Assembly (NCBI GenBank): GCA_027450145.1
Contig: DAIDKH010000018.1
Span: 1-60,723 of the forward strand
DNA: 60,723 nucleotides
From: Chthonomonadaceae bacterium
GTDB taxonomy: Bacteria; Armatimonadota; Chthonomonadetes; Chthonomonadales; Chthonomonadaceae
Direction of reading: 5' to 3'
Both the position numbers and the translations under genes were made by a program. The first letter of the stretch is position 1. The number at the start of each line of letters is the position of its first letter. Shown here in pieces: positions 8,998 through 17,575 of the stretch. The notes beneath the pieces were generated by a model. It ran no database searches. It was given only the letters and a program-made list of their open reading frames with translations, and had not been told where the DNA came from.

Positions 8998-10107
8998 ATG
9001 ACGAAGGTACCAGGGCCTAAAGGTTTCTGGGAGATTATAAAGAGCATCAACGTATCAGAGGTGCAGCGCGCTGCAGCAAAGCATCTTCGGGTTGCGCTCG
9101 TTGGCAGTGAAGCGGGAAGGGCCGCAGCTCTAGCGGCCCTAGCTGTGGACAGTGACTCTAAACGCATTGGTGTTGCTAAGGCACCGGTATGTGAAGCTGA
9201 AATTCATCAATACGATGCAATCTCACCAGAAACTGACTTCCCACAGGAACCCGGCTTTTTCGATGTGATATTGGTCCTGGAGGGGGCGCGCACCGGCCCC
9301 GTCTTGTCCGGCCGGGTCTACACTGTCGCAGAAATCGGCGGGTGGGAAAGCGTGGTACCCCGCATACTGGATGATCAGCCTGGACTGGCGATCCCTATTT
9401 CACGAGCCTTCCCGGCATTCCGAGCGGAGGCAGCCGCTAGAGTAATCGCACAGACCTCGGCCGTGAACGCTCAGTTCGCGCTCCTTACCGGAGTCGCCGA
9501 ACAAGTACCCTTCCTGGGGCAAATTGGACTGCCCGTCGCCGCTTTCTCCGACATGATTATGTTGACCAAAAACCAGGTCATGATGACATTGAAGCTGGCG
9601 GCTATTTACGGGTTGGATACTGACCTGAAAGCCCGGGGAAAGGACCTCCTACCCATTCAGGGTAATGCATTTGGCTGGAGGGCTGTTGCACGAGAATTAG
9701 TGGGTATCGTTCCGGTAGTAGGCTTCTTACCGCGGGCCATGATTGCATATGCAGGCACGCAGGCAGTGGGCCGCGCCATGCAATTCTTCTACCTAACCGG
9801 CGAACACGTAACCACAAAACACTTACGGCAACTTTATCTGGAAGCTTATACCGGTTCCCGCGGAGTTGTCAAGCAGATTGCTGCAACCGTGAAAAAAGGC
9901 AAGCCGAAACCAAAGCTAAAACCCGCTGAGGCAACAACGAGTGCCACCTCCGTGCCTCTCATGCTCACGGCAGATGAACCGGAGACCGACGAGAAATTAC
10001 TAGTTCCATATCAGCCCATTGAGACTGATACGCCATCTTCCTCAGACAACAGCTCACAGGATTCGGCGGAACCTATTTCCTCAAAGTCGGCGACCACACC
10101 AGAATAG
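8998..10107 (+). CDS. DUF697 (YcjF/GTPase-associated) domain protein
   Basis: Protein of 369 aa. An N-terminal alpha/beta part contains VALVGSEAGRAAALAAL, which resembles a degenerate P-loop region without the canonical GKS/T. The centre and C-terminal half match the DUF697 pattern: VPFLGQIGLPVAAFSDMIML, LAAIYGLD and a Gly-rich hydrophobic segment LVGIVPVVGFLPRAMIAYAG, which associates with membranes. A Lys/Pro-rich, low-complexity tail follows. AAGGAG lies 7 nt before the ATG. Probably cotranscribed with the exported protein upstream. Function unknown. Confidence 0.65.
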   Translation: MTKVPGPKGFWEIIKSINVSEVQRAAAKHLRVALVGSEAGRAAALAALAVDSDSKRIGVAKAPVCEAEIHQYDAISPETDFPQEPGFFDVILVLEGARTGPVLSGRVYTVAEIGGWESVVPRILDDQPGLAIPISRAFPAFRAEAAARVIAQTSAVNAQFALLTGVAEQVPFLGQIGLPVAAFSDMIMLTKNQVMMTLKLAAIYGLDTDLKARGKDLLPIQGNAFGWRAVARELVGIVPVVGFLPRAMIAYAGTQAVGRAMQFFYLTGEHVTTKHLRQLYLEAYTGSRGVVKQIAATVKKGKPKPKLKPAEATTSATSVPLMLTADEPETDEKLLVPYQPIETDTPSSSDNSSQDSAEPISSKSATTPE

Positions 10108-10160
10108 CCGCAGTAACATAGTCATTATCAGCACGGCGTACAGAGCACTACCGCATAAGG

Positions 10161-10661
10161 CTATCTGTTTGGTTCAACTACCGGTTCATTCATCCTACCT
10201 TCCACGGCTTTAAATGACCAGAATTTACTACCTAAGAAGTTCCAAACAGAAACGATTGTGATGGCCACCAGAAAGGCGATGGCGGTCTGTCGTTTGTCCT
10301 GTTGATGAGCGGTAGGCGCGTGACCAAGCTGCACAAAGTACATAAATTTCATGATCGCCAAATTTAAAGCGAGACCTACAATATTAATACCAAAGAATTT
10401 AACGAACTGGCTTTGGCGAGATCCCGCATGCTGAGCCTTAAACGTCCACATGCGGTTCCATACAAATCCATTTATAACAGCCACTGTGAACGACATGCTG
10501 CGAGCAAGCATCCATGGAATATGTGCTTTAAAGTGGAATGTGTAAAATAATCCACCGTCAACTACCGCACAGGTTGCACCGACCACGCAAAACTTCACAA
10601 ATTGCAAAAGCGCGTCGTGATCCTGCACGTAATCGATAACGCCATTGAGCTTATCGAGCAT
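10161..10661 (-). CDS. GtrA-like membrane protein
   Basis: GtrA family protein, 166 aa, with four predicted membrane helices. The first helix FVKFCVVGATCAVVDGGLFY and later NGFVWNRMWTF and FLGSKFWSFK are characteristic. Family members are thought to flip or present polyprenyl-linked sugars, or to be substrate-binding subunits for surface glycosylation. No glycosyltransferase is adjacent, so the pathway cannot be named. Confidence 0.88.
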   Translation of the reverse strand: MLDKLNGVIDYVQDHDALLQFVKFCVVGATCAVVDGGLFYTFHFKAHIPWMLARSMSFTVAVINGFVWNRMWTFKAQHAGSRQSQFVKFFGINIVGLALNLAIMKFMYFVQLGHAPTAHQQDKRQTAIAFLVAITIVSVWNFLGSKFWSFKAVEGRMNEPVVEPNR

Positions 10662-10771
10662 AAATAGCTTGTCTCCAGGAAACCAGTATTTCTTCCTGGC
10701 AAATCATTAACCACTTCACCATTGCATATATTGTAGGTAGGTCGCGTGACTCTTGCTTTGCCGTAGGTGTA

Positions 10772-11008
10772 TTAATAGTACACCTTATCGTTGCTTTCTG
10801 CAACATCTTTAAGCTTCAGTCGCAATATTAGGCGGGAATCACCAGGATCGGTCGGTGGTAGGTACTTTTCACCACAACGTTCACATCGCACATAGCCGCC
10901 CCCAATATCCTGGCGCAAAATGTGAGCCGTGTCACCTGGATGCGCGGATGGGCACGTATGTATGAGTACGCGATGCATTAAACACGTCTCAATTGTCCAG
11001 TTAACCAT
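10772..11008 (-). CDS. Small zinc-ribbon-like protein
   Basis: Short protein of 78 aa with one CxxC knuckle (YVRCERCGEKYLPP) plus three Cys/His residues in the N-terminal half (CLMHRVLIHTC). The arrangement hints at a zinc-binding fold but fits no family I recognise. The start at 11008 is chosen because AGGAG precedes it by 9 nt; a longer frame to 11074 lacks such a site. Isolated between GtrA and a divergent gene. Hypothetical. Confidence 0.45.
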   Translation of the reverse strand: MVNWTIETCLMHRVLIHTCPSAHPGDTAHILRQDIGGGYVRCERCGEKYLPPTDPGDSRLILRLKLKDVAESNDKVYY

Positions 11009-11281
11009 TACCTTATCTCCTAACCAACGCCTTACACTTAGTATAACGCTAATAGTCGCATTTACGTAAGCCAACTATAAATTAATTTAGATATGGAGTG
11101 GCATGCTCTGCTTGACAACCAACACTATTCCCCGTCATCTTACCAATAACATTCACCAACAGTAAATCCTGGGCTACACGGTCCGTTGGTCAGCCTCCCA
11201 GCATGTCGCAAGTAGCAGGTACCTGTTGCTTGGATGTATACTTTACGATACGTAACAAACAAGCCATAGAGGTTAATCGGT

Positions 11282-11947
11282 ATGTTAATAATCACCGGGC
11301 CCGGGCGCAGCGGTACCAGTCTGCTCGCCCTATTTTGCAAGGAAATGGGGTTCGACCCTGGGGGCACGTGGCACGAATTTGTCGATGCGGGCCTTGAATA
11401 TCCGCCCGTTGTACGAATTAATACAGCACTACAAAAGGACATTGCAGAAACAGGCAACACTAACGCCTCAATAGCAGAGCAGGCACAGGCTATCACCTCT
11501 CTTGACTTTGCCGTCGTGAAGGACCCCAGATTCACTTACCACCCGCTTATCATTCGGGCGTGGGCTTCATTGAGGGATGATCTATCCGTGCTCGTTACCT
11601 ACCGCCGACCGGAGCATGCCATTGCATCACGGGAGCGAAAGGCTAAGGACCTGATGCGTGGTTTGGACAAGAACCGCAGCGGCGACAATGTCAGGCAGGA
11701 GCTAGCCGACACTCTTGAGGTCCTACTCGACATGCAGATCCCGCATAGAATGATCCTGTTTCCACAGATGCTTGATCGTTACAATGAGGTCTACAATGCG
11801 TTCAATGACCTGGGTTTGCCGTTCGACAAGGAACATGGAAAGGAAGTGTGGTCAAGAATTATACGGCCGGATAAAGTGCACTTTAGGCCAGACGAAAAAG
11901 CACAGCAAGCACCGCGCCTATTTGGATTCCTGCGCGGAAAGAAATAG
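11282..11947 (+). CDS. Sulfotransferase-like P-loop protein
   Basis: Protein of 221 aa beginning directly with a PAPS-binding-like loop, IITGPGRSGTSLLALF, the 5'-phosphosulfate loop pattern of sulfotransferases. A later segment, FAVVKDPRFTYHPLII, resembles the 3'-phosphate-binding strand and helix (usually RxP...S), and VLVTYRRPEHAIAS also fits the fold. AGAGG lies 8-9 nt before the ATG. The acceptor is unknown; a kinase-like P-loop role cannot be excluded. Converges with the TauE/SafE operon through a short hairpin. Confidence 0.7.
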   Translation: MLIITGPGRSGTSLLALFCKEMGFDPGGTWHEFVDAGLEYPPVVRINTALQKDIAETGNTNASIAEQAQAITSLDFAVVKDPRFTYHPLIIRAWASLRDDLSVLVTYRRPEHAIASRERKAKDLMRGLDKNRSGDNVRQELADTLEVLLDMQIPHRMILFPQMLDRYNEVYNAFNDLGLPFDKEHGKEVWSRIIRPDKVHFRPDEKAQQAPRLFGFLRGKK

Positions 11948-11978
11948 GACCGGAAATCACGCCACTACCTCCGGTCCT
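11946..11978. terminator. Possible bidirectional hairpin between convergent genes
   Basis: Inverted repeat AGGACCGGA / TCCGGTCCT (9 bp perfect, 15-nt loop) lies between the convergent ends of the sulfotransferase-like gene and the TauE/SafE gene. There is no T-run on either side, so an intrinsic terminator role is only probable. Confidence 0.4.
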
Positions 11979-11990
11979 GGCAGAGCGGCA

Positions 11991-13100
11991 TTACCCCTCC
12001 TGCGGAACGAGTTTCATCCTTTTAAGTATATAGGAGCGCGCGAGTACTCCCCATACAATGGGTATGATGAGGCATACTATCAGGTATCCGACCAGCCACA
12101 GAGCCGAATATCGAATAACCTCGGGATGACCCGACATAGGTATTCCAGTTGCACCAGGCACAAAAAATGGCGAGAGATCTAGCCAGATGACTCCAACAGT
12201 CATGAAAATTAGAACCCCAAAAATTAGACGAAGCACGCGGTTAGTCCAATAGTGAGTACTCAGTGCCCCTAGCTGCGCGCCGACTGAAGAGCCTACTAAA
12301 ATGAGCATGCTTAATGGTATGCTCACAAACCCTCGCAATGCAGCCTCAATTGTGCCTACGGTAACGGTCACATAGAGCAGCAAAATACCCGTGCCTGCGG
12401 AGTTCCTAACTGAAAGCCCAAATCCATACATCAAAATGGGAGTAAATATCACACCACCGCCGATCCCCATCAGCCCTGAGGCCACTCCCAGCACGAAACC
12501 CAAATACGCCATCATAGGCACGGACACTTGCTCAAGCTGCACAAGTGGCAAGTCAACAAACGGCGGTATCCTAATTCCCTTCACTAGAAATCCAGGTATC
12601 GTAACGTCGCCGCGCGGTATTACGCGCTTACGGGCTTCCAATGCGTCACGCATCGTGTAAAGACCAATCGCAATTAACATCACCAGGAATAGTCCGTCGA
12701 GCACTACCTGCACTGCAGGCATACGCGCGCCATGGCCAAAGTGCCAGTTGCCCAGACCGGTCAGCCATGCCAGAAGACGATTACCCGCGTCTACGCCAAT
12801 CAAACTGCCGCCCATCATAACTAGGTCAATGCGCGGTTCACCACGTTTCAACGCCCTGTATTTAAGAAAAGACGATATGGAGGTACCGCACTTTTGACCC
12901 AAAGCGGAACCGACTGAAACCTGCGCCGGAATACGCAGGATATTAATCATAAACGGAGTGAGTACGAATCCTCCTCCTACACCGAACATGCCCGCAACGT
13001 ACCCAATAAAAAGTCCAAGAACGATCACTTCCAGGGCGGAGACAGGGTGGCCAACACCGGGAAGCACAGGGAACCAAAAACTGCCGACTTCAGCCTTCAA
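11991..13100 (-). CDS. TauE/SafE-family sulfite/organosulfonate exporter-like permease
   Basis: Polytopic membrane protein of 369 aa with the duplicated TauE/SafE motifs: GYVAGMFGVGGGFVLTPFMI in the first half and VLGVASGLMGIGGGVIFTPI in the second. The loop between the halves is longer than in the usual 250-aa members, giving a large cytoplasmic or periplasmic insert around residues 100-180. Family members export sulfite, sulfonates or related anions. It is the last gene of a three-gene coupled operon (VOC protein, 61-aa membrane peptide, permease), overlapping the upstream gene by 4 nt. Confidence 0.9.
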   Translation of the reverse strand: MKAEVGSFWFPVLPGVGHPVSALEVIVLGLFIGYVAGMFGVGGGFVLTPFMINILRIPAQVSVGSALGQKCGTSISSFLKYRALKRGEPRIDLVMMGGSLIGVDAGNRLLAWLTGLGNWHFGHGARMPAVQVVLDGLFLVMLIAIGLYTMRDALEARKRVIPRGDVTIPGFLVKGIRIPPFVDLPLVQLEQVSVPMMAYLGFVLGVASGLMGIGGGVIFTPILMYGFGLSVRNSAGTGILLLYVTVTVGTIEAALRGFVSIPLSMLILVGSSVGAQLGALSTHYWTNRVLRLIFGVLIFMTVGVIWLDLSPFFVPGATGIPMSGHPEVIRYSALWLVGYLIVCLIIPIVWGVLARSYILKRMKLVPQEG

Positions 13101-13282
13101 CTACCGTTCCTTTCGTCGGGATCGTCATGTTTGTGACTGCCGATTGGCGCCGAATTTTCATCGTGATGCAGAATACCGATGCCAAATCGATTTTCTATTT
13201 GATTAATGACAAACATCACGAAGAGGCCATAGAGTGTGGGCAGTACTACCGCAAGTATTGCCTCGGGTATTCGCTCAATCAC
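13097..13282 (-). CDS. Small single-span membrane protein
   Basis: A 61-aa protein with one hydrophobic helix (ILAVVLPTLYGLFVMFVIN) and a hydrophilic His/Asp-rich tail. Overlaps of 4 nt with the VOC gene upstream and the TauE/SafE gene downstream argue that it is real and translated. It probably acts with the permease, for example as an accessory subunit; no named family is recognised. Confidence 0.65.
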   Translation of the reverse strand: MIERIPEAILAVVLPTLYGLFVMFVINQIENRFGIGILHHDENSAPIGSHKHDDPDERNGS

Positions 13283-13728
13283 AGATTGGGGTTCTCAAAA
13301 AACTCGATTACTTCACCGTCTGGCCCCTTGCAGAAGGCGATGTGGAACGTTTCAGGTACGTCTCCAGCGACTTCCACCTTCTTTGGCTCCACGGTTACCA
13401 CAGCACCAGCAGCTCGAGCACGCTCCAGCGCTTTTACGCAGTCGTTCGTTCGCAGCGCGAAATGGAACATGACCGGCTCTGGTTCGTTCGAGTCTCGCTT
13501 TGGTCCTCCCGCAAATATCTCAAGGTAATTACCATCACCAGTGTCGAGCATTACTGCGCGACTGTCCTTGCCACCGCTTGCACGTTCGTCTGAACCCCAT
13601 CCATACCGCCGCGTGCAGCCCAACCCTTCAATATAAAACTTCAACGTGGTGTCGTAATCATGCGATCGGATGGCCAGGTGGTGAAACCCGCCTCCTGCAA
13701 TCGTTTCGTTTTTGCCCGATTTACTCAT
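13279..13728 (-). CDS. VOC-superfamily (glyoxalase/dioxygenase fold) protein
   Basis: Protein of 149 aa with the vicinal-oxygen-chelate fold. The first metal-ligand strand is GGGFHHLAIRSHDYDTTLKF, the middle strand GDGNYLEIFAGG supplies a Glu, MFHFALRTND a His, and PDGEVIEFFEN the last Glu. This ligand set (His/Glu/His/Glu) fits glyoxalase I-type or related lyases. First gene of the operon with a small membrane protein and a TauE/SafE permease, which suggests processing of a small electrophile or sulfonate-like compound; the exact substrate is not readable. Confidence 0.85.
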   Translation of the reverse strand: MSKSGKNETIAGGGFHHLAIRSHDYDTTLKFYIEGLGCTRRYGWGSDERASGGKDSRAVMLDTGDGNYLEIFAGGPKRDSNEPEPVMFHFALRTNDCVKALERARAAGAVVTVEPKKVEVAGDVPETFHIAFCKGPDGEVIEFFENPNL

Positions 13729-13788
13729 GGTTTTAGGCTGGCTCCTATACGTAATCTTTCCGTTAAATTATACCCGTGGCACATTCGC

Positions 13789-15531
13789 TCACCAATCGGG
13801 CACCTTAAAATCTCGAATGTCCAACTGCAGCCGTGTCCTGCCATTGAAGGTGTTCTCGGCTAGAGCAAAGCAGATATCGAGTGAACTGATCCTTTCGAAC
13901 TCCGCGGCGTACTGCCCCATGCGCCACAACGGGGCGGCAATGACATCGTCGCCATTTACACCCTCCGCTCTAAAGAGCAGGCGAAGATGCTCTTGCTCTT
14001 TGCCCATGGTCTTAACCTCGGCAATCCTACATCCCTCACTCACAAATAATGGCTGCGGATTACCGTTACCAAACGGAGCGATTTTGTAGATATCGCGCAC
14101 AAGTTGTTCGCTGAGCTCATCCAGCGAAATCCTCATGTCTGCGTTTATGACGCGTGCCAGGTCGCTGTCAGACAAGCAGGTATCTGCAATCTCATTTATG
14201 CGGCTCCGGAGCTCGGGGACGTTCTTGAGGGCGATGGAAAATCCTGCCGCGCCCGCGTGCCCGCCAAATTCCTTTAGTAGATCGCTACAGCCTTTAAGCG
14301 CGTCGGCAATGTGAAATGCCGGTATCGATCGCGCAGAGCCTCTGCCCTCATTCGTTTCCGGATCACACGCAATGACGATTGCAGGGCGTCCAGTCTGCTC
14401 TAGAAGCTTCCCAGCGACGAGGCCCACCAGTCCCGCTGACCAGCCCTCCCCTGCAATCACAAGACAACGATGTTCTGGGTAGTTTTCCGCTTGTTGGCAT
14501 GCCTCAGCGAGTATCTTGCTCTGGTCCTCGCGCCGAGCAATGTTCATCTGGTTTAGCCTGCCCGCTAGGTGGTCGGCCTCATTTTCATCGCGCGTCATTA
14601 GAAGCTGTAGCGCCAAATCAGTCTCGCCCATGCGGCTAGCCGCATTCAGGCGTGGTCCAATACCGTAGCTGATCGTCTCGACTGTTATCTCTGAGCTGCT
14701 TTTTCGGTCAGCCGTTGCCAGCTTTATGAGTGCACGTATACCCGGTTTTCTACTATCTGCCAAAGTATTTAAGCCATGGCTTACCAGGATACGGTTGTCG
14801 TGCGTTAACGGCATAATGTCCGTTATTGTGCCTATTGCACAAAGGTCGATGTACGCCCGTTGATAACCTGAAACGCTCCCGCCTAGGGTTCGTACAAGCG
14901 CCTCGCCCAGCCTGTAGGCGACACCCACGCCGGCAAGGTCCTTGCACGGGTACCGGCTATCATCACGATGCGGGTTCACCACGGCACACGCCGCGGGCAG
15001 TTGACCATGGGGTAAGTGATGGTCGGTAATTATGACGTCCAATCCCAGTTGCCGTGCATGTTCCACCTCATCAACGCGCTGAATACCACAGTCTGTCGTA
15101 AGGATTAGCTTGCACTTATTGCGTGCTGCTTCCTCCACCCCATCTACCCTTAAGTCGTAGCCGTTGCGCTTTCTATGCGGCACAAATGGCACCACATCGG
15201 CGCCAAGTGCGCTTAACATTCGCGTCCACAGCGCCGTGGAGGTCACACCGTCACCGTCATAATCACCGTAAACTTGTATGCGCTCCTTCGTTGCAAGCGC
15301 CCGCTGCAGGCGTGCACATGCAACATCCGCGTCGGGAAGTAGAAAGGGATCCGACAGGTCCGACATCGTGGGACGCAGAAATGCCTCGGCAGCTTCAGGG
15401 GAGTCTACGCCACGGGCAACCAGCAGGTGCGCTATAATAGGGTGGATTTTTAGTTCGCACTGTAGCTTGGTAACTTGCACACTGTCTGCCGTCCGGCACA
15501 CCCAGTGGGCTTTGGGGAAATGATCAGTCAT
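13789..15531 (-). CDS. recJ: Single-stranded-DNA-specific exonuclease RecJ
   Basis: 5'-3' exonuclease on single-stranded DNA, acting in recombination and repair. The DHH phosphoesterase motifs are clear: VYGDYDGDGVTSTALW, then TTDCGIQ and ITDHHLPHGQLP (the DHH motif), VNPHRDD and GIGPRLNAASRMG. The DHHA1 motif GGHAGAAGFSI follows, then the C-terminal OB-like region ending in LQLDIRDFK. About 580 aa is normal. The ATG at 15531 is preferred (GGAG 5 nt upstream); a start at 15633 would run into the divergent thioesterase gene. Confidence 0.96.
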   Translation of the reverse strand: MTDHFPKAHWVCRTADSVQVTKLQCELKIHPIIAHLLVARGVDSPEAAEAFLRPTMSDLSDPFLLPDADVACARLQRALATKERIQVYGDYDGDGVTSTALWTRMLSALGADVVPFVPHRKRNGYDLRVDGVEEAARNKCKLILTTDCGIQRVDEVEHARQLGLDVIITDHHLPHGQLPAACAVVNPHRDDSRYPCKDLAGVGVAYRLGEALVRTLGGSVSGYQRAYIDLCAIGTITDIMPLTHDNRILVSHGLNTLADSRKPGIRALIKLATADRKSSSEITVETISYGIGPRLNAASRMGETDLALQLLMTRDENEADHLAGRLNQMNIARREDQSKILAEACQQAENYPEHRCLVIAGEGWSAGLVGLVAGKLLEQTGRPAIVIACDPETNEGRGSARSIPAFHIADALKGCSDLLKEFGGHAGAAGFSIALKNVPELRSRINEIADTCLSDSDLARVINADMRISLDELSEQLVRDIYKIAPFGNGNPQPLFVSEGCRIAEVKTMGKEQEHLRLLFRAEGVNGDDVIAAPLWRMGQYAAEFERISSLDICFALAENTFNGRTRLQLDIRDFKVPDW

Positions 15532-15598
15532 GGTTCTCCGAACGTCAAAAAGAGGTTCAGACAAATGATACTCTATAATCCAGTGCGCAGTACCATCC

Positions 15599-16003
15599 AT
15601 GGATTCTAACCCGCGCGATGTTGTCACGAGCATCCGAGTACGTTATGCCGAGTGTGACCCCATGCAGGTGGCGCATCATAGCACCTATCTCATTTGGTTT
15701 GAGGCAGGCCGCGCAGATCTGTGCCGCGTTCGAGGAATCGATTACCCTGCTATGGAGCGTAGCGGACTCTTCTTGCCAGTAGTCGAGGCTCGCTGCAGGT
15801 ATATCGCAAGTGCCCGCTACGATGAGGTACTGGAATTGACCACGTGTATACTGGAAATTAAGCGCCGTACCGTTCGGTTTGGTTATCGCCTTGTGCGCGA
15901 TAACCAAACAGTAGCTGAAGGCGAAACCTACCAGATGCTGGTAGATTCCTCTGGTCGGCCCCGTACGTTCCCTGCCGAGCTTTTTGAGCGCTTTCAGCCA
16001 TAA
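15599..16003 (+). CDS. YbgC/FcbC-type acyl-CoA thioesterase
   Basis: Hot-dog-fold thioesterase of 134 aa. The N-terminal motif VRYAECDPMQVAHHSTYLIW with Asp20 and the following WFEAGRADL is the 4-hydroxybenzoyl-CoA thioesterase signature; Asp20 is the expected catalytic residue. In Proteobacteria YbgC sits with tol-pal genes, but none are here. It is transcribed divergently from recJ with a very short gap and converges with the flavoprotein gene. Confidence 0.92.
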   Translation: MDSNPRDVVTSIRVRYAECDPMQVAHHSTYLIWFEAGRADLCRVRGIDYPAMERSGLFLPVVEARCRYIASARYDEVLELTTCILEIKRRTVRFGYRLVRDNQTVAEGETYQMLVDSSGRPRTFPAELFERFQP

Positions 16004-16042
16004 TAACACGCGTTCCAGCGGCTTGCCTATATCTGAGTGAAG

Positions 16043-17554
16043 TTACCTCCTCAGGCGCTGCCCTAAAGCGGCAGCCGCCGCAGCGCCTAGAACCGCCCCT
16101 GCAGCGATGAAGCGATTGTATGGCCGAACACGCTGAATATACACGTCCAAAACTGTGCTTACAGCTCTTCTGCCAGCCATCTCTTCGTACCACTTTTGAG
16201 CAGCGCGTTGGCTCGCCATTGATAACGTGGGGTACGGATGAGTGAGGTCGGCAACCGTCATAATTGAGTGGCCTTTTTCCATTGCAAACACCCACTCCTG
16301 GATGAGTTCACCGGCTCGAGGTCCCAGTATATGAACTCCCCATATATGCCCTGTCATTGGATGCGCAAGAACCTTCACCCATCCACGAGCTTCGTGATCC
16401 GTAATGGCTCGATCATCTTGGGTAAAGGGCTTGGTATAGGTCCTGTAGGTCTTATTTTGGGCGATTGCTTCCTGTTCAGTAAGCCCAACCGACGCCAGTT
16501 CCGGATCAGTGTAAAGCACACGCGGTACCACATTGAACTTAGCCTTGCTCGCACCAGGAAAGAGAATGTTGCGCACTGCAAGCTTGGCTTCGTACTCTGC
16601 CATATGCGAATACTGCCAATCACCAAGTAGGTCACCGCACGCGTAGATGTGCTTGCAACTTGTGCGTAGTTGCGCATCGACCGGTATTCCTAAGTCAGTC
16701 ACATGAACTCCGGCCTTATCAAGGTCTAGGCCCGAGGTGTTTGGTCGCCGACCAACTGCGCACAGCACGTTAGACACCTCAATTGTATGGGTGTTGGTCG
16801 CATTCTTAATTTCGGCTGATACCCTATCACCCGTCCACCGTACTTGAGATATTTGCGCACTAGGATGGATGTCGATTCCTTCGTCTGTTAACATCTGCTG
16901 CAGGGCGAGCGCTGACTCAGCATCTTCGCGTGGTACGATTCGCTCGTTTCGTTGAACGATCGTTACGCGTGAACCAAGTCTTGCAAATGCCTGGGCCATC
17001 TCAACTCCAATTGGCCCACCGCCCACTATGAGTAGCGATTCCGGTATCTCCTGCAGGTCGAAAACCGATGTGTTTAACAGGTAAGGCACTGTGTCTAGAC
17101 CGGGAATGTCTGGAACAGCTGGGTGAGACCCAGTAGCTAACACAAAGTGACTGGCGCTTATCTCCTCCCCGTTCAACTGTATCGTATGTGAACCGGTAAA
17201 ACGAGTATCGCCATACTTAATCTCTACATTGAAATCCTGGAGCATGCGAACTGTCTGATTGGCATTTGCAACCCCCTGAATGCTCTCTTTAACCCACCGC
17301 ATAACTCCCGAGGCATCTTGCCGGGAAACGTCGGTTGACGGCAGACCAACCTGATGTGCCAACCGCATCTTATGAGCGAGATGAGCCGCGTGCAGTAGGG
17401 CTTTACTAGGCACGCAACCAGTATACAGACACTCTCCCCCTATAAGCTCCTTCTCAATCATGAGGACGCGGAGATGTAAGCCACCTGCCATGACAGCTGA
17501 CACAATGCCAGCTGCGCCGCCTCCAATTACTACCAAATCGTACCTTTCAGCCAT
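16043..17554 (-). CDS. Mercuric-reductase/dihydrolipoyl-dehydrogenase-like flavoprotein with C-terminal membrane tail
   Basis: FAD- and NAD(P)H-dependent disulfide oxidoreductase. FAD loop DLVVIGGGAAGIVSA, redox pair GGECLYTGCVPSKALLHAA (CxxxxC), NAD loop LLIVGGGPIGVEMAQAF, second FAD motif YACGDL, and dimer-interface HPYPTLSM. In lipoamide dehydrogenase the last region carries a His-Glu acid-base pair; here it is HPYPT, the pattern of the mercuric-reductase-like subgroup. After the canonical end comes a hydrophobic Ala-rich segment (FIAAGAVLGAAAAAALG), a probable membrane anchor. The ATG at 17554 is preferred over the GTG at 17566. It sits 21 nt after arsS and likely belongs to the arsenosugar cluster; no mercury-specific N-terminal domain or merR is present. 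Confidence 0.88.
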   Translation of the reverse strand: MAERYDLVVIGGGAAGIVSAVMAGGLHLRVLMIEKELIGGECLYTGCVPSKALLHAAHLAHKMRLAHQVGLPSTDVSRQDASGVMRWVKESIQGVANANQTVRMLQDFNVEIKYGDTRFTGSHTIQLNGEEISASHFVLATGSHPAVPDIPGLDTVPYLLNTSVFDLQEIPESLLIVGGGPIGVEMAQAFARLGSRVTIVQRNERIVPREDAESALALQQMLTDEGIDIHPSAQISQVRWTGDRVSAEIKNATNTHTIEVSNVLCAVGRRPNTSGLDLDKAGVHVTDLGIPVDAQLRTSCKHIYACGDLLGDWQYSHMAEYEAKLAVRNILFPGASKAKFNVVPRVLYTDPELASVGLTEQEAIAQNKTYRTYTKPFTQDDRAITDHEARGWVKVLAHPMTGHIWGVHILGPRAGELIQEWVFAMEKGHSIMTVADLTHPYPTLSMASQRAAQKWYEEMAGRRAVSTVLDVYIQRVRPYNRFIAAGAVLGAAAAAALGQRLRR

Positions 17555-17575
17555 TTTCGGTGCCACCTTCAGGTT